The notes under the pieces are model-generated. The model searched no databases, had not been told where the DNA came from, and worked only from the letters and a program-made list of their open reading frames with translations. A stretch of DNA of 64,000 bases, taken from the NCBI GenBank assembly GCA_016793465.1, contig JAEUJW010000008.1, forward strand, positions 62,001 through 126,000. The letters run 5' to 3'. Source of the DNA: Myxococcales bacterium. GTDB lineage: Bacteria; Myxococcota; Polyangia; Nannocystales; Nannocystaceae. The translations under genes and the position numbers were made by a program. Positions 1-8,548 of the stretch are shown piece after piece (the first letter of the stretch is position 1; each line of letters begins with the position of its first letter).

Positions 1-476
1 TCGCCCGCTGGGACGCGATCGTCAGCGAGGTCGACCACCTGCTCTCGGTCCGCAACCTCCGCACCGTCACCGAGTCGTTCAGCGAGTGGCTGCGCGACAA
101 CAAGTGGCCCAAGTTCCTGCGCTCGTCGGTCAGCGACATGGTCAAGAACACCGACGAGGCGCTCGACACCATCGACACCATCGCCAAGGTCGTCGACCTC
201 TACCAGCCGTTCGTGCACGACAACCGCTTCATCTTCGAGTCGAAGGCGCTGCAGGCCGACCCCCCGGTCGAGCCGGTGTTCCACTGCCACCCGAACACCA
301 TCGACTGGCGCAGCTACTGGATCGACACCCACGTGCCCGGCCTGCGCAAGTGGTGCTTCCCGCTGTTCGAGAACAAGACCCCCGAGTCGTACACCCCGCG
401 CCACCCGTTCAAGCTCCCGCGCCCGTCGGCGCCCGCCGCCGAGGCGCCCGAGGCCCGCGTGGCCGAGGGCGTGTGA
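1..476 (+). CDS. Fatty acyl-CoA reductase-like protein, C-terminal part (start outside window)
   Basis: The last 157 residues of a protein whose start lies upstream; the frame is open from base 3 to the TGA ending at 476. The segment [18 protein letters not shown] resembles the FAR_C (male-sterility) C-terminal domain of fatty acyl-CoA reductases, which has an I-D-W-x-x-Y-x-x-x-x-H-x-P-G-L-R signature. Such enzymes reduce acyl-CoA or acyl-ACP to aldehyde or alcohol with NADPH in an N-terminal Rossmann domain, which is not visible here. The gene lies 40 bp upstream of a thioester-reductase-like SDR and appears to be in the same lipid operon. The family call rests on the C-terminal motif alone, so a different SDR with this tail is possible. 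Confidence 0.6.
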   Translation, partial: ARWDAIVSEVDHLLSVRNLRTVTESFSEWLRDNKWPKFLRSSVSDMVKNTDEALDTIDTIAKVVDLYQPFVHDNRFIFESKALQADPPVEPVFHCHPNTIDWRSYWIDTHVPGLRKWCFPLFENKTPESYTPRHPFKLPRPSAPAAEAPEARVAEGV

Positions 477-516
477 CGCCCACCCGATCGATCCCCCGCA
501 CGAAAGGACCCTGAGC

Positions 517-1659
517 ATGGCCATCTTCCTGACCGGCGCCACCGGCTACATCGGCAGCTACGTCGCCGCCAGCCTGCTCGAGCAGTCGAACGACAGGCTC
601 GCCCTGCTGGTCCGCGCCAAGTCCCCCGCCGAGGCCGAGGAGCGGCTGTGGAAGTCGATGCAGCTGCACCTCGACTTCGACCGCTTCCTCGAGCTCGTGC
701 GCACCCGCTGCGACCTCTACCTCGGCGACCTGACCTTCCCCGAGCTCGGCCTGGCCCCCGAGGCCCGCGACAAGCTGGTGCGCACCGCCGACAGCGTGCT
801 GCACATCGCCGCCAGCCTCAACCGCAAGAGCAGCAAGGTCTGCTTCAACGTCAACCTGCGCGGCACCCTCAGCGTGATCAAGCTGGCGCGCGACGCCCAG
901 GACCACCACGGCCTGCGCCGCTTCACCGACATCTCGACCGTCGCCGTCGCCGGCGAGCGCAAGGACGAGGTCGTCAGCGAAGAGAACACCGTCGACTGGG
1001 ACAAGTCCGACTACGACCCCTACGCCCGCACCAAGAAGTTCTGCGAGCACATGCTGCACGAGCTGCTGCCGGACGTGCACGGCGTGGTCCTGCGCCCCAG
1101 CATCGTGCTCGGCGACAGCCGCTTCCCCGAGACCACGCAGTTCGACATGGTCCGCGCGTTCGCCATGCTGGCCCAGCTGCCGCTGCTGCCGTTCGACCCC
1201 GACTGGCGCCTCGACATCGTGCCGGCCGACTACGTGTGCAAGGCGATCGTCAAGATCCACCAGGCCGACAAGCCGCAGTGGGACGCCTACAACCTGTCCT
1301 CCGGGACAGCCTCGCTGACCTACCGCCAGATCACCCGCGCGCTCGAGCAGCAGGGCCACCCGGTCAAGCACCGCTTCGCCCCCTGGCTCAACCGGACCTT
1401 CACCCTCGGCGTCGACGGCCTGGCCGCCACCCCGCGCGGCTGGGGCGTCGCCCTGCCCGCCTCGCTGATGAAGGTGTTCCTGCCGTACCTCACCTTCAAC
1501 ACCGTGTTCGACAACAGCCGCGTGGTCGCCGAGCTCGGCGAGGCCCCGCGCCCGTTCGACGAGTACGCCCTCCCGCTGCTGCGCTTCGCGCTCGGCGGCA
1601 AGTTCACCTACCCCTACAAGCCCTGGCCGGGCGGCGCCCAGATCCGGCAAGTCGCGTGA
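517..1659 (+). CDS. NAD(P)-dependent SDR, thioester-reductase-like
   Basis: 380 residues. An N-terminal Rossmann nucleotide-binding motif G7-A-T-G10-Y-I-G13 and the catalytic pair Y169-x3-K173 (YARTK) identify an extended SDR. The overall pattern, with [16 protein letters not shown] and [15 protein letters not shown] segments, resembles thioester reductase (Lys2/CAR R-domain) and fatty acyl reductase families. These reduce a carrier- or CoA-bound acyl chain to aldehyde or alcohol. An AAAGGA Shine-Dalgarno-like sequence lies before the ATG. The stop overlaps the next gene's ATG (TGATG), so translation is probably coupled. In this operon, with an ACP and acyl ligases, I infer an acyl-thioester substrate; this is not proven. 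Confidence 0.75.
   Translation: MAIFLTGATGYIGSYVAASLLEQSNDRLALLVRAKSPAEAEERLWKSMQLHLDFDRFLELVRTRCDLYLGDLTFPELGLAPEARDKLVRTADSVLHIAASLNRKSSKVCFNVNLRGTLSVIKLARDAQDHHGLRRFTDISTVAVAGERKDEVVSEENTVDWDKSDYDPYARTKKFCEHMLHELLPDVHGVVLRPSIVLGDSRFPETTQFDMVRAFAMLAQLPLLPFDPDWRLDIVPADYVCKAIVKIHQADKPQWDAYNLSSGTASLTYRQITRALEQQGHPVKHRFAPWLNRTFTLGVDGLAATPRGWGVALPASLMKVFLPYLTFNTVFDNSRVVAELGEAPRPFDEYALPLLRFALGGKFTYPYKPWPGGAQIRQVA
1294..1309 (+). repeat. Dispersed palindrome copy in the SDR gene
   Basis: CTGTCCTCCGGGACAG, one mismatch from the lnt core, encoding LSSGTA in the same frame as in lnt. It could be chance in a single case because LSSGT is a plausible SDR segment. Confidence 0.5.
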
Positions 1660-3161
1660 TGTCCAGCAAGCCCGAGACCGCCGTCAGCAAGACCAAGGCC
1701 CCGCCCAAGAAGCGCGGCCTGTGGGACGCGATTAAAGACGCCTTCGACCCCGACCGCGCGCTGCAGGCGACCATGCGCTCGCTGATCGAGGCCACCGCCG
1801 TCAAGCACGTGCTCGGCGTGCACGAGGAGCAGTGGGCCCCCGGCAAGCCGCTGAAGCTGCTGCTCGCCGGCTACGTCGGCACCCGCAACACCGGCGCCGA
1901 CGTGCGCGTCGAGGAGATGATCCGCCAGTTTCGCCACGTCGTCGGCGACGACCAGCTCGAGCTGGCGATCATGACGAGCGACGAGAACCTGACCCGCGGC
2001 TACTTCCGCACGGTCGAGCAGAAGCTGCTGCCGCAGGTGTTCCCCAAGTTCCTCTACGACAACTGCCCCAGGTACCACGGGGTGGTCGCCTGCGAGGGCT
2101 CGATGTTCAAGTCGAAGTTCGCCAGCGCGCTGACGTGCATGATGGCCGGCGCGATGGGCATGGCGATCGCCGAGCGCAAGCTGAGCGTCGGCTACGGCGC
2201 CGAGGCCGGGGCCATGACCCCGAGCCTGCGCCAGTTCGTCGCCGACGTGTGCAAGGGCTCGCTCGTCATCTGCCGCAACGAGCCCTCGCGCGCGGTGCTC
2301 GGCCCGCTCGGCATCCGCACGACCAGCGGGGCCGACACCGCCTGGACCTTCGAGCCGTCCCCGCTCTCGCGCGGCGAGCAGCTGCTGCGCGAGGCCGGCT
2401 GGGACGGCCGCCGCAAGATCCTGGTGGTCTGCCCGATCAACCCGTTCTGGTGGCCCGTCAAGCCCGACCTGCTGAAGTCGGCGGCCCACACCTTCGGCGG
2501 GCAGTACAAGCACGAGCACTACAAGTCGATCTACTTCCACCACCACAGCGACGCGACCGACCGCCAGTACCGCACCTACCTGCAGAACCTCGCCGACGCG
2601 ATCAACCGCTTCAAGCAGGAGCGCGACGTCTTCACCATCCTCGTCGGCATGGAGCAGCTCGACCGCCACGCCTGCGAGGACATGAACCCCATGCTCGACG
2701 AGCCCGGGGCCCTGTTCATCAGCGACACCTACGACATGTACGACCTCGTCAGCGTGCTGCGTAACTGCCACCTGATGATCAGCTCGCGCTTCCACGCGGT
2801 CGTCACCTCGATGCCAGGCCTCGTGCCCTCGATCGGCGTGACGATGGACGAACGCATCCGCAACCTCATGAACGACCGCGGGCACCCCGACATGTTCTTC
2901 GAGGTCGACGAGAAGGACCTCGCCGACAAGCTGCTCGCGACCATGCGCCGCGTGCACAAGGACGCCGATCAGGTGTCCGCCGAGATCGGCAAGGCCGTGC
3001 CCCAGCAGCTGCGCCTCATGGGCCAGATGGGCATCGACTTCATGGACGAGGTCGTGCGCGTCTACCCCGAGTTCCCCCGCCGCGAGCTGCCCCGCACCTG
3101 GGAGGCCCACCTCCCGCCCCTTCCCCCCGCCGTCACGCGGATCCTGGAGCGCCACGGATGA
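1659..3161 (+). CDS. Polysaccharide pyruvyl transferase family protein
   Basis: 500 residues from the ATG overlapping the previous stop; a longer reading upstream in this frame is only antisense-free shadow of the SDR gene. After a basic ~25-residue head, GYVGTRNTGAD (residues 71-81) matches the first glycine-rich motif of the CsaB / PS_pyruv_trans family. SSRFHAVV, with H379, matches its conserved R/F-x-H motif near the C-terminus. Family members transfer pyruvyl groups from PEP to sugars, or act as related GT-B-fold transferases. A pyruvyl-transferase in an operon of acyl-chain enzymes is unusual and suggests a modified head group or glycolipid, which is inference. The stop overlaps the next start (ATGA). 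Confidence 0.7.
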   Translation: MSSKPETAVSKTKAPPKKRGLWDAIKDAFDPDRALQATMRSLIEATAVKHVLGVHEEQWAPGKPLKLLLAGYVGTRNTGADVRVEEMIRQFRHVVGDDQLELAIMTSDENLTRGYFRTVEQKLLPQVFPKFLYDNCPRYHGVVACEGSMFKSKFASALTCMMAGAMGMAIAERKLSVGYGAEAGAMTPSLRQFVADVCKGSLVICRNEPSRAVLGPLGIRTTSGADTAWTFEPSPLSRGEQLLREAGWDGRRKILVVCPINPFWWPVKPDLLKSAAHTFGGQYKHEHYKSIYFHHHSDATDRQYRTYLQNLADAINRFKQERDVFTILVGMEQLDRHACEDMNPMLDEPGALFISDTYDMYDLVSVLRNCHLMISSRFHAVVTSMPGLVPSIGVTMDERIRNLMNDRGHPDMFFEVDEKDLADKLLATMRRVHKDADQVSAEIGKAVPQQLRLMGQMGIDFMDEVVRVYPEFPRRELPRTWEAHLPPLPPAVTRILERHG

Positions 3162-4795
3162 GCAGCGAAAATTTCCTCGAACACATGCTCGCCTCGATCA
3201 AGGCCGCCGGCGCCCGCGACCTCCTGCTCGAGGTCCACGGCAAGTCGCTGCAGCCGACCAGCGCCGCGGCCTTCCTCGGCCTCGTCGCCCAGGCCCGCGG
3301 CTACTTGAGGTCGATCGGCGTCAAGCCCGGCGACCGCGTGGCCCTGCTCGCGCCCAACCGCACGCGGTGGGTCGCCTGCGACCTCGCCATCCTCGCCGAG
3401 GGCGCCATCGTCGTGCCGCTCTACAGCCGCCAGGACCCGCGCGAGCTCGCCGTCATGGTCCGCGACTGCTCGCCGGTCGTCACGCTCGCCGCCGACGCCG
3501 CCCTCGCCGACGCCCTGCGCGCCGCCTGGCCCGAGCACGGCCGCGTCGCCCTGTGGGACGAGGTCTTCTCCGCCACGCCGGTCGACGCCCCGCCGCACGC
3601 GCTACAGCCCGGCGACCCCGTCACGATCATCTACACCAGCGGCACCAGCGGCGAGCCCAAGGGCGTGGTGCTGACCCGCGCCAACGTCGACTACATGGTC
3701 CCGCAGACCGTCGACGCGCTCGCCGCCATCCGCCCGCAGTCCGGCGCGCTCGACAAGGTGTTCCACTTCCTCCCGCTGTGCTTCGCCGGCTCGCGGATCA
3801 TGCTGTGGACGCAGCTCTACCGCGGCAACCCGCTGATGCTGTCGACCGACCTGGCCAACCTCGTCCAGGAGATGGGCACCGCCGACCCGCACTACTATTT
3901 AAATGTGCCCGCCGTGCTCGAGCGCATCCGGACCGGCGTCGGCGCGAAGCTCAAAGAGCGCGGCGGCCTCGCTTTAAAACTCTACGAGCGCGGCCAGGAC
4001 GCCTTCCGCAAGGTCCGCACGGGCACCGCCGGCCTCGGCGACCGCATCGCCCTCGCCCTCAGCAAGCGCGTCGTCTTCAACAAGATCAAGCAGCAGGTCG
4101 GCCCGAGCCTCGACTTCCTGATCTGCGGCTCCGCGGCGCTCGCAGAAGAAACCCAGTGGTGGTTCGAGCTGCTCGGCATCCGCGTCTACCAGGTCTACGG
4201 CCTGACCGAGACGACCGCGATCGTCACCATGGACAAGCCGAACCAGGTGATCCCCGGCCACGTCGGCCACGCCCTGCAGAAGTGCGAGCTCAAGCTCAGC
4301 GACGAGGGCGAGCTGCTGGTCCGCGGCCCGGGCGTGTTCTCCGGCTACTGGAACCGCCCCGAGGCCACCGCCGAGGCGATCCGCGACGGCTGGTTCCACA
4401 CCGGCGATCAGTGCGAGCTCAGCCGCGACGGCAACCTGAAGATCATCGGCCGGGTGAAGAACATCCTCGTGCCGGAGTCGGGCCACAACATCGCCCCCGA
4501 GCCGATCGAGCAGAAGTTCCTCGACGCCTGCCCGTCCGCCGGCCAGGTCATGCTGGTCGGCCACGCGCGCCCGTGGCTGCTGCTGCTGGTCACCGGCGAC
4601 GCCAGCGACGCCGACACCCAGGCCGCGGTCGACGCCGTCAACGCCGACGTCCCGCACTACCGCAAGATCAAGCGGGTCGTGCGCGTGCCCGAGGCCTTCA
4701 CCATCGAGAACGGCCTGCTGACCGCCAACCAGAAGCTGCGCCGCCGGGCCGTCGAGCGCCGCTTCGCCGCCGAGATCGACGGGTCCTACGCATGA
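3158..4795 (+). CDS. AMP-dependent acyl-CoA/acyl-ACP ligase (ANL family)
   Basis: 545 residues. The P-loop-like core motif IIYTSGTSGEPKG, the QVYGLTETT motif and GWFHTGDQCEL followed by IGRVKNILV are the standard adenylate-forming signatures in order. The length and the RGPGVFSGYWNRPEATAEA segment fit long-chain fatty acyl-CoA synthetases of the FadD15/FAA1 type. It would activate a fatty acid with ATP to acyl-AMP and pass it to CoA or to the ACP encoded two genes downstream. It starts within the end of the previous gene (ATGA overlap) and ends in a 4-base overlap with the following hydratase-like gene, indicating one polycistronic unit. Two AT-rich islands (TTTAAA at 3898 and 3973) interrupt its otherwise GC-rich codon usage. 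Confidence 0.85.
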   Translation: MSSENFLEHMLASIKAAGARDLLLEVHGKSLQPTSAAAFLGLVAQARGYLRSIGVKPGDRVALLAPNRTRWVACDLAILAEGAIVVPLYSRQDPRELAVMVRDCSPVVTLAADAALADALRAAWPEHGRVALWDEVFSATPVDAPPHALQPGDPVTIIYTSGTSGEPKGVVLTRANVDYMVPQTVDALAAIRPQSGALDKVFHFLPLCFAGSRIMLWTQLYRGNPLMLSTDLANLVQEMGTADPHYYLNVPAVLERIRTGVGAKLKERGGLALKLYERGQDAFRKVRTGTAGLGDRIALALSKRVVFNKIKQQVGPSLDFLICGSAALAEETQWWFELLGIRVYQVYGLTETTAIVTMDKPNQVIPGHVGHALQKCELKLSDEGELLVRGPGVFSGYWNRPEATAEAIRDGWFHTGDQCELSRDGNLKIIGRVKNILVPESGHNIAPEPIEQKFLDACPSAGQVMLVGHARPWLLLLVTGDASDADTQAAVDAVNADVPHYRKIKRVVRVPEAFTIENGLLTANQKLRRRAVERRFAAEIDGSYA

Positions 4796-5574
4796 GCCGC
4801 ACGATCGACTGGACCTACGAAGACGGCGTCTACGAGCTCACCCTCGCCACTCCGCCGTGCAACGAGATCGGCCTGAAGATGCTGGCCGCGCTCGAGAACT
4901 TCCTCGACCAGGTCGACCCGAAGGCCCACACGCTGATCGTGCGCAGCGGCCTGCGCTCCGGCTTCTGCGCCGGCGCCGACCTCCGCGAGCTGTACAAGGG
5001 CCTGTGCGAGACGCCGGACGACGAGCAGGAGCCGCGGCTGCGCGACTTCATCCGCCGGATCCACCGCGTGATGGACGGCCTCGACATGCTGCCGCTGACG
5101 ACCGTGGCCGTCGTCTCCGGCGTGTGCTTCGGCGGCGGCTTCGAGCTCGCCCTCACCGCCGACATGATCGTCGCCGAGAAGTCGGCCCGCTTCTGCTTCC
5201 CCGAGCTGCGCCTCGGCGTGGTGCCCGGCTTCGGCGGGATCCCGCGCCTGCGCCGCGACGTCGGCAACGGCCTCATCCGCGACCTGCTGCTCAGCGGGCG
5301 CTCGATCGGCGCCAAGAAGGCGCTCGCCGCCGGCCTCGTCTCGCAGGTCGTCGCCAACGGCGAGGGCCTGGGGGTCGCGCGCAGCCTCGCCGCCCAGTCG
5401 GCCAAGTTCGACCAGACCGCCCGCAAGGCCGCCAAGGCCTTCATCAAGAAGCTGCCCGCGGACGAGCTCGCCGAGGAGCGCGAGCTGTTCGTCCGCCTCG
5501 CCCGCGGCCCTGCCCTCAAGGCCGCGTTGAAGAAATTCGTCGAGAGCACCGACCTGCGCCCCTACCTCCCGTGA
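4792..5574 (+). CDS. Enoyl-CoA hydratase/isomerase family protein
   Basis: 260 residues from ATG 4792, which overlaps the ligase stop. The crotonase oxyanion-hole motifs are visible: GFCAGADLREL (about residues 58-68) and CFGGGFELALTADMIVA (about 107-123). The C-terminal half is shorter and more basic than in classical FadB-type hydratases, so the reaction (hydration, dehydration, isomerisation or decarboxylation) cannot be assigned. The setting between an acyl ligase and an ACP suggests action on an activated acyl chain. It shares the operon with overlapping start/stop codons on both sides except for a 4-bp gap before the ACP gene. Confidence 0.8.
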   Translation: MSRTIDWTYEDGVYELTLATPPCNEIGLKMLAALENFLDQVDPKAHTLIVRSGLRSGFCAGADLRELYKGLCETPDDEQEPRLRDFIRRIHRVMDGLDMLPLTTVAVVSGVCFGGGFELALTADMIVAEKSARFCFPELRLGVVPGFGGIPRLRRDVGNGLIRDLLLSGRSIGAKKALAAGLVSQVVANGEGLGVARSLAAQSAKFDQTARKAAKAFIKKLPADELAEERELFVRLARGPALKAALKKFVESTDLRPYLP

Positions 5575-5578
5575 CGCC

Positions 5579-5818
5579 ATGGCCGCCGAACAAACCGTGA
5601 CCACCCTGATCCGCCTCGCCGCCCGCCGCTTCGGCGCCGACGAGTCGCAACTAAGCCCCGACGACGACCTGTTCGAGCGCCTCGGCATCGACAGCTTCCA
5701 GGCCGTCGAGCTGATCTCCGACCTCGAGGAGGAGTTCGACGTCGAGCTCCCCGACTACGAGCTGCAGGGCGTCAAGACCTTCACCGCGCTGGCCCAGAAG
5801 ATCGACAAGAGGCGCTAG
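5579..5818 (+). CDS. Acyl carrier protein
   Basis: 79 residues, acidic, of normal ACP length. The phosphopantetheine attachment site is S39 in RLGIDSFQAVEL, followed by the typical helix-III acidic segment. It carries acyl chains as thioesters for neighbouring enzymes. The ATG comes 4 bp after the hydratase-like stop, and the TAG is followed directly by the next gene's ATG. A dedicated ACP beside two adenylating ligases implies carrier-bound rather than only CoA-bound intermediates in this operon. That inference can be tested by finding whether the main fatty-acid-synthase ACP is encoded elsewhere. Confidence 0.9.
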   Translation: MAAEQTVTTLIRLAARRFGADESQLSPDDDLFERLGIDSFQAVELISDLEEEFDVELPDYELQGVKTFTALAQKIDKRR

Positions 5819-7603
5819 ATGCTCGACCTCGGCAAGCTCCCCAGCCTCGGCGAGGCCCTCCGCGACGCCGCGATCACCTTCAAGAGCCGCACCGCGCTGA
5901 TCGAGGCCGACCGCCACCGCGAGAACGGCCGCTGGTCCTACGCCGAGCTGCGCGACCAGGCCGCGGCCTTCGGCGGCGCCCTGCAGGCCCTCGGCTTCGG
6001 CCCCGGCGATCGCTGCGCGATCCTCATGCAGAACCAGGCCAAGTGGCTGATCGGCGCCACCGGGGCCGTGTGGGCCGGCGCGACCCTCGTGCCGCTCGAC
6101 TACAAGCTGACCCCGCCCGAGCAGCACGCGCTCATCGCCCACTGCAAGCCCCGCGTGCTGCTCACCGAGTGGCCGACCTGGGAGAAGCTGTCCCGCGAGC
6201 CAGGCGAGGCCTTCGAGACCGTGCTCGTGGTCGTCACCGAGGCCCCCGAGGGCGCCCGCCTCGGCCGCGCCCGCCGCTTCGAAGAGCTCGCGTCCAGCTC
6301 GGCACCGCGCGTGAACTTCACCGCGCGCGCCCGCGAGGACGTCGCCTGCATCGTCTACTCCTCGGGCACCGGCGGCACGCCCAAGGGCTGCATGCTGACC
6401 CACGCCAACTACCTCGCGCAGGCCGAGGTGCTCGGGCGCATGTACCCGATGGCCGAGGGCGACCGCTACTTCTCGGTGCTGCCGACCAACCACGCCATCG
6501 ACTTCATGTGCGGCTTCCTCATCCCGATGATGATGGGCGGCACCGTGGTCCACCAGCGCACCCTGCGGCCCGCCTACCTCGGCGCGACCATGGAGCGCTA
6601 CGGCATCACCCACATCGCGCTCGTCCCGACGATCCTCAAGAACCTCGAGAAGAAGGTCCGCGAGCGGCTCGACGACCTGCCGAAGTGGCAGCGCCTGCTG
6701 GTCGACGGCCTGATCGACGTCAACGAGTTCGCGACCCGCCGCGAGCCCAACCACAAGCTCTCGAGCAAGTTATTGAAGCCGCTGCACGCGCCGTTCGGCG
6801 GCAAGCTGAAGCTGATCTTCTGCGGCGGCGCGTTCGTCGAGCGCGCCTGCGCCGAGTTTTTTAATAAGATCGGCCTGCCGGTGGTGATCGGCTACGGCCT
6901 CACCGAGGCCGGCACCGTGCTCACGGTCAACGATCTCAAGCCGTTCCGCGGCGACAGCGTCGGCAAGCCGGTCCAGGGCACCGAGGTCCAGCTGCGCGAC
7001 CAGAACCCCGCCGGCGTCGGCGAGGTGTGGGTGCGCGGCCCGACGGTCATGCGCGGCTACCTCGACGCGCCCGAGCTCACCGCCGACGCGCTCGTCGACG
7101 GCTGGCTGCGCACCGGCGACCTCGGGGTCATCGACGCCGCCGGCCACCTGAAGCTCGTCGGCCGCGCCAAGAACATGATCGTCACCGAGGGCGGCAAGAA
7201 CGTCTACCCCGAGGACATCGAGACCGCGTTCACCGACCTGACCGACTGCGAGGAGTGCTGCGTCTACGCCGCCAGCTACGTGTGGCCGACCGGCGCCCTC
7301 GGCGACGAGCGCCTCGTGCTCGTCGTCCGCCCCAAGTCGAGCAAGACCACCAAGAAGGACCGCGACCTCGACGACGAGGACGACAAGAAGACCGACGCCC
7401 CCGTCGACGACGCCACCCGCCTGGTCCGCCTGCTCGCCGAGCTGCAGGCCCGCAATCGCCGGCTCGCCGACTACAAGCGCCTCGCCGGCGTGGTCGTGTG
7501 GGACCGCGAGTTCCCGCGCACCGCCTCGCAGAAGCTGAAGCGCGAGCCCCTCGCCCGCGAGCTGCGGGCGCGCATCGACCGCGGCGCCATCCGCGAGATA
7601 TAA
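5819..7603 (+). CDS. Second AMP-dependent acyl ligase (ANL family)
   Basis: 594 residues. Motifs in order are CIVYSSGTGGTPKGCML (about residues 178-194), VIGYGLTEAGTV, GWLRTGDLGVID and LVGRAKNMIVTEGGKNVYPEDIE. They show a complete adenylate-forming enzyme with its C-terminal catalytic lysine region. Near the end there is a charged insertion rich in Lys and Asp (around residues 505-525, encoded near 7345-7405) not expected in typical FadD proteins. It starts directly at the ACP stop codon. It is not a recent duplicate of the upstream ligase, since motifs and lengths differ. A role in loading the adjacent ACP is plausible. Rare AT-rich codon clusters occur at 6768 and 6857. Confidence 0.85.
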   Translation: MLDLGKLPSLGEALRDAAITFKSRTALIEADRHRENGRWSYAELRDQAAAFGGALQALGFGPGDRCAILMQNQAKWLIGATGAVWAGATLVPLDYKLTPPEQHALIAHCKPRVLLTEWPTWEKLSREPGEAFETVLVVVTEAPEGARLGRARRFEELASSSAPRVNFTARAREDVACIVYSSGTGGTPKGCMLTHANYLAQAEVLGRMYPMAEGDRYFSVLPTNHAIDFMCGFLIPMMMGGTVVHQRTLRPAYLGATMERYGITHIALVPTILKNLEKKVRERLDDLPKWQRLLVDGLIDVNEFATRREPNHKLSSKLLKPLHAPFGGKLKLIFCGGAFVERACAEFFNKIGLPVVIGYGLTEAGTVLTVNDLKPFRGDSVGKPVQGTEVQLRDQNPAGVGEVWVRGPTVMRGYLDAPELTADALVDGWLRTGDLGVIDAAGHLKLVGRAKNMIVTEGGKNVYPEDIETAFTDLTDCEECCVYAASYVWPTGALGDERLVLVVRPKSSKTTKKDRDLDDEDDKKTDAPVDDATRLVRLLAELQARNRRLADYKRLAGVVVWDREFPRTASQKLKREPLARELRARIDRGAIREI

Positions 7604-7611
7604 CCGCGACC

Positions 7612-8547
7612 ATGATCGACGCCTCTCGCTTCCTCGCCATCGTCAACCCCGCGGCCGGCGGCGGCGCGTGCGGCAAGCGTGCCCCCGCCACCCTCGACCG
7701 CCTGCGCCAGGGCGGCCTGCAGGTCGACGTGATCGAGACGCGCGCCAGCGGCGAGGCCATCGGCATCGCCCGCGATCAGCTCGCCGAGGGTCGCCGCCAC
7801 TTCATCGCGGTCGGCGGCGACGGCACCAGCTTCGAGATCGTCAACGGCATGCTGGGGCGCCCGTCGAGCGGCGCCCGGCCCTCGCTCGGCTTCCTCCCGC
7901 TCGGCACCGGCAACTCGTTCCTCCGCGACTTCACCGACCAGGGGGCCGAGTACGCCATCGAGGCCCTGCAGTCGGGCAAGCTGCGCCCCTGCGACGTCAT
8001 CCGCATCGACCACAAGCCCGCGGACGGCGCGGGCCCGTGGGCGGGCGGCCCGGTGCACTTCATCAACATCTTCAGCATCGGCTTCGTCGCCGACGTGTGC
8101 ACCACCCGCAACCGCCGCTTCGCCGCGCTCGGCGAGTTCGGCTACAACCTCGCCACCGTGCTCGGCGTGGTGGCCCTGCACCCCTACGTGTTCCCCATGC
8201 AGATCGCCGGGCAGGCCGCGGTCGACCGCGAGCCCATGACCTTCCTGTCGATCAACAACAGCCGCTTCACCGGCGGCAAGATGATCATGGCCCCCGACGC
8301 CGACACCCGCGACGGCTTGCTCGACATCATCCGCGTCGGCCACCTCGGCCGCATCGGCCTCCTGCGCACCTTCCCGAAGATCTTCAAGGGCACGCACGTG
8401 CTCCACCCGAGCGTGCGCGTGGCCCAGGCCCCGCGCGTCGACCTCATGATCGATCGCGAGATCGACTGCATGATCGACGGCGAGATGCTCTCCCTCAACC
8501 CCACGCGCCTCGAGGTCGTCCCGGGCGCCATCGACGTGAGGACCTGA
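7612..8547 (+). CDS. Diacylglycerol/sphingosine kinase-like lipid kinase
   Basis: 311 residues from ATG 7612. The DAGK catalytic-domain signature is clear: IVNPAAGGG near the N-terminus, AVGGDGTSFEIVNGML (ATP-binding GGDGT) and LPLGTGNSF. The C-terminal beta domain ends with an IDGE motif (MIDGEMLSLNP), as in YegS/DgkB-type enzymes. The protein phosphorylates a lipid alcohol (diacylglycerol, alkylglycerol, ceramide or similar) with ATP. It lies 8 bp after the ligase gene and 1 bp before the acyltransferase gene, so kinase and acyltransferase likely act in sequence on the same lipid. The exact lipid substrate is unknown. Confidence 0.85.
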   Translation: MIDASRFLAIVNPAAGGGACGKRAPATLDRLRQGGLQVDVIETRASGEAIGIARDQLAEGRRHFIAVGGDGTSFEIVNGMLGRPSSGARPSLGFLPLGTGNSFLRDFTDQGAEYAIEALQSGKLRPCDVIRIDHKPADGAGPWAGGPVHFINIFSIGFVADVCTTRNRRFAALGEFGYNLATVLGVVALHPYVFPMQIAGQAAVDREPMTFLSINNSRFTGGKMIMAPDADTRDGLLDIIRVGHLGRIGLLRTFPKIFKGTHVLHPSVRVAQAPRVDLMIDREIDCMIDGEMLSLNPTRLEVVPGAIDVRT

Positions 8548-8548
8548 C

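Noticed and set aside
648..1658. N-terminal 337 residues of the long frame ending at 3161
   Set aside because: This part is a shadow of the SDR gene. The pyruvyl-transferase start is the ATG overlapping the SDR stop.
6189..6204. CTGTCCCGCGAGCCAG in the second ligase gene as a member of the palindrome family
   Set aside because: Only the left arm matches well, so chance is likely.
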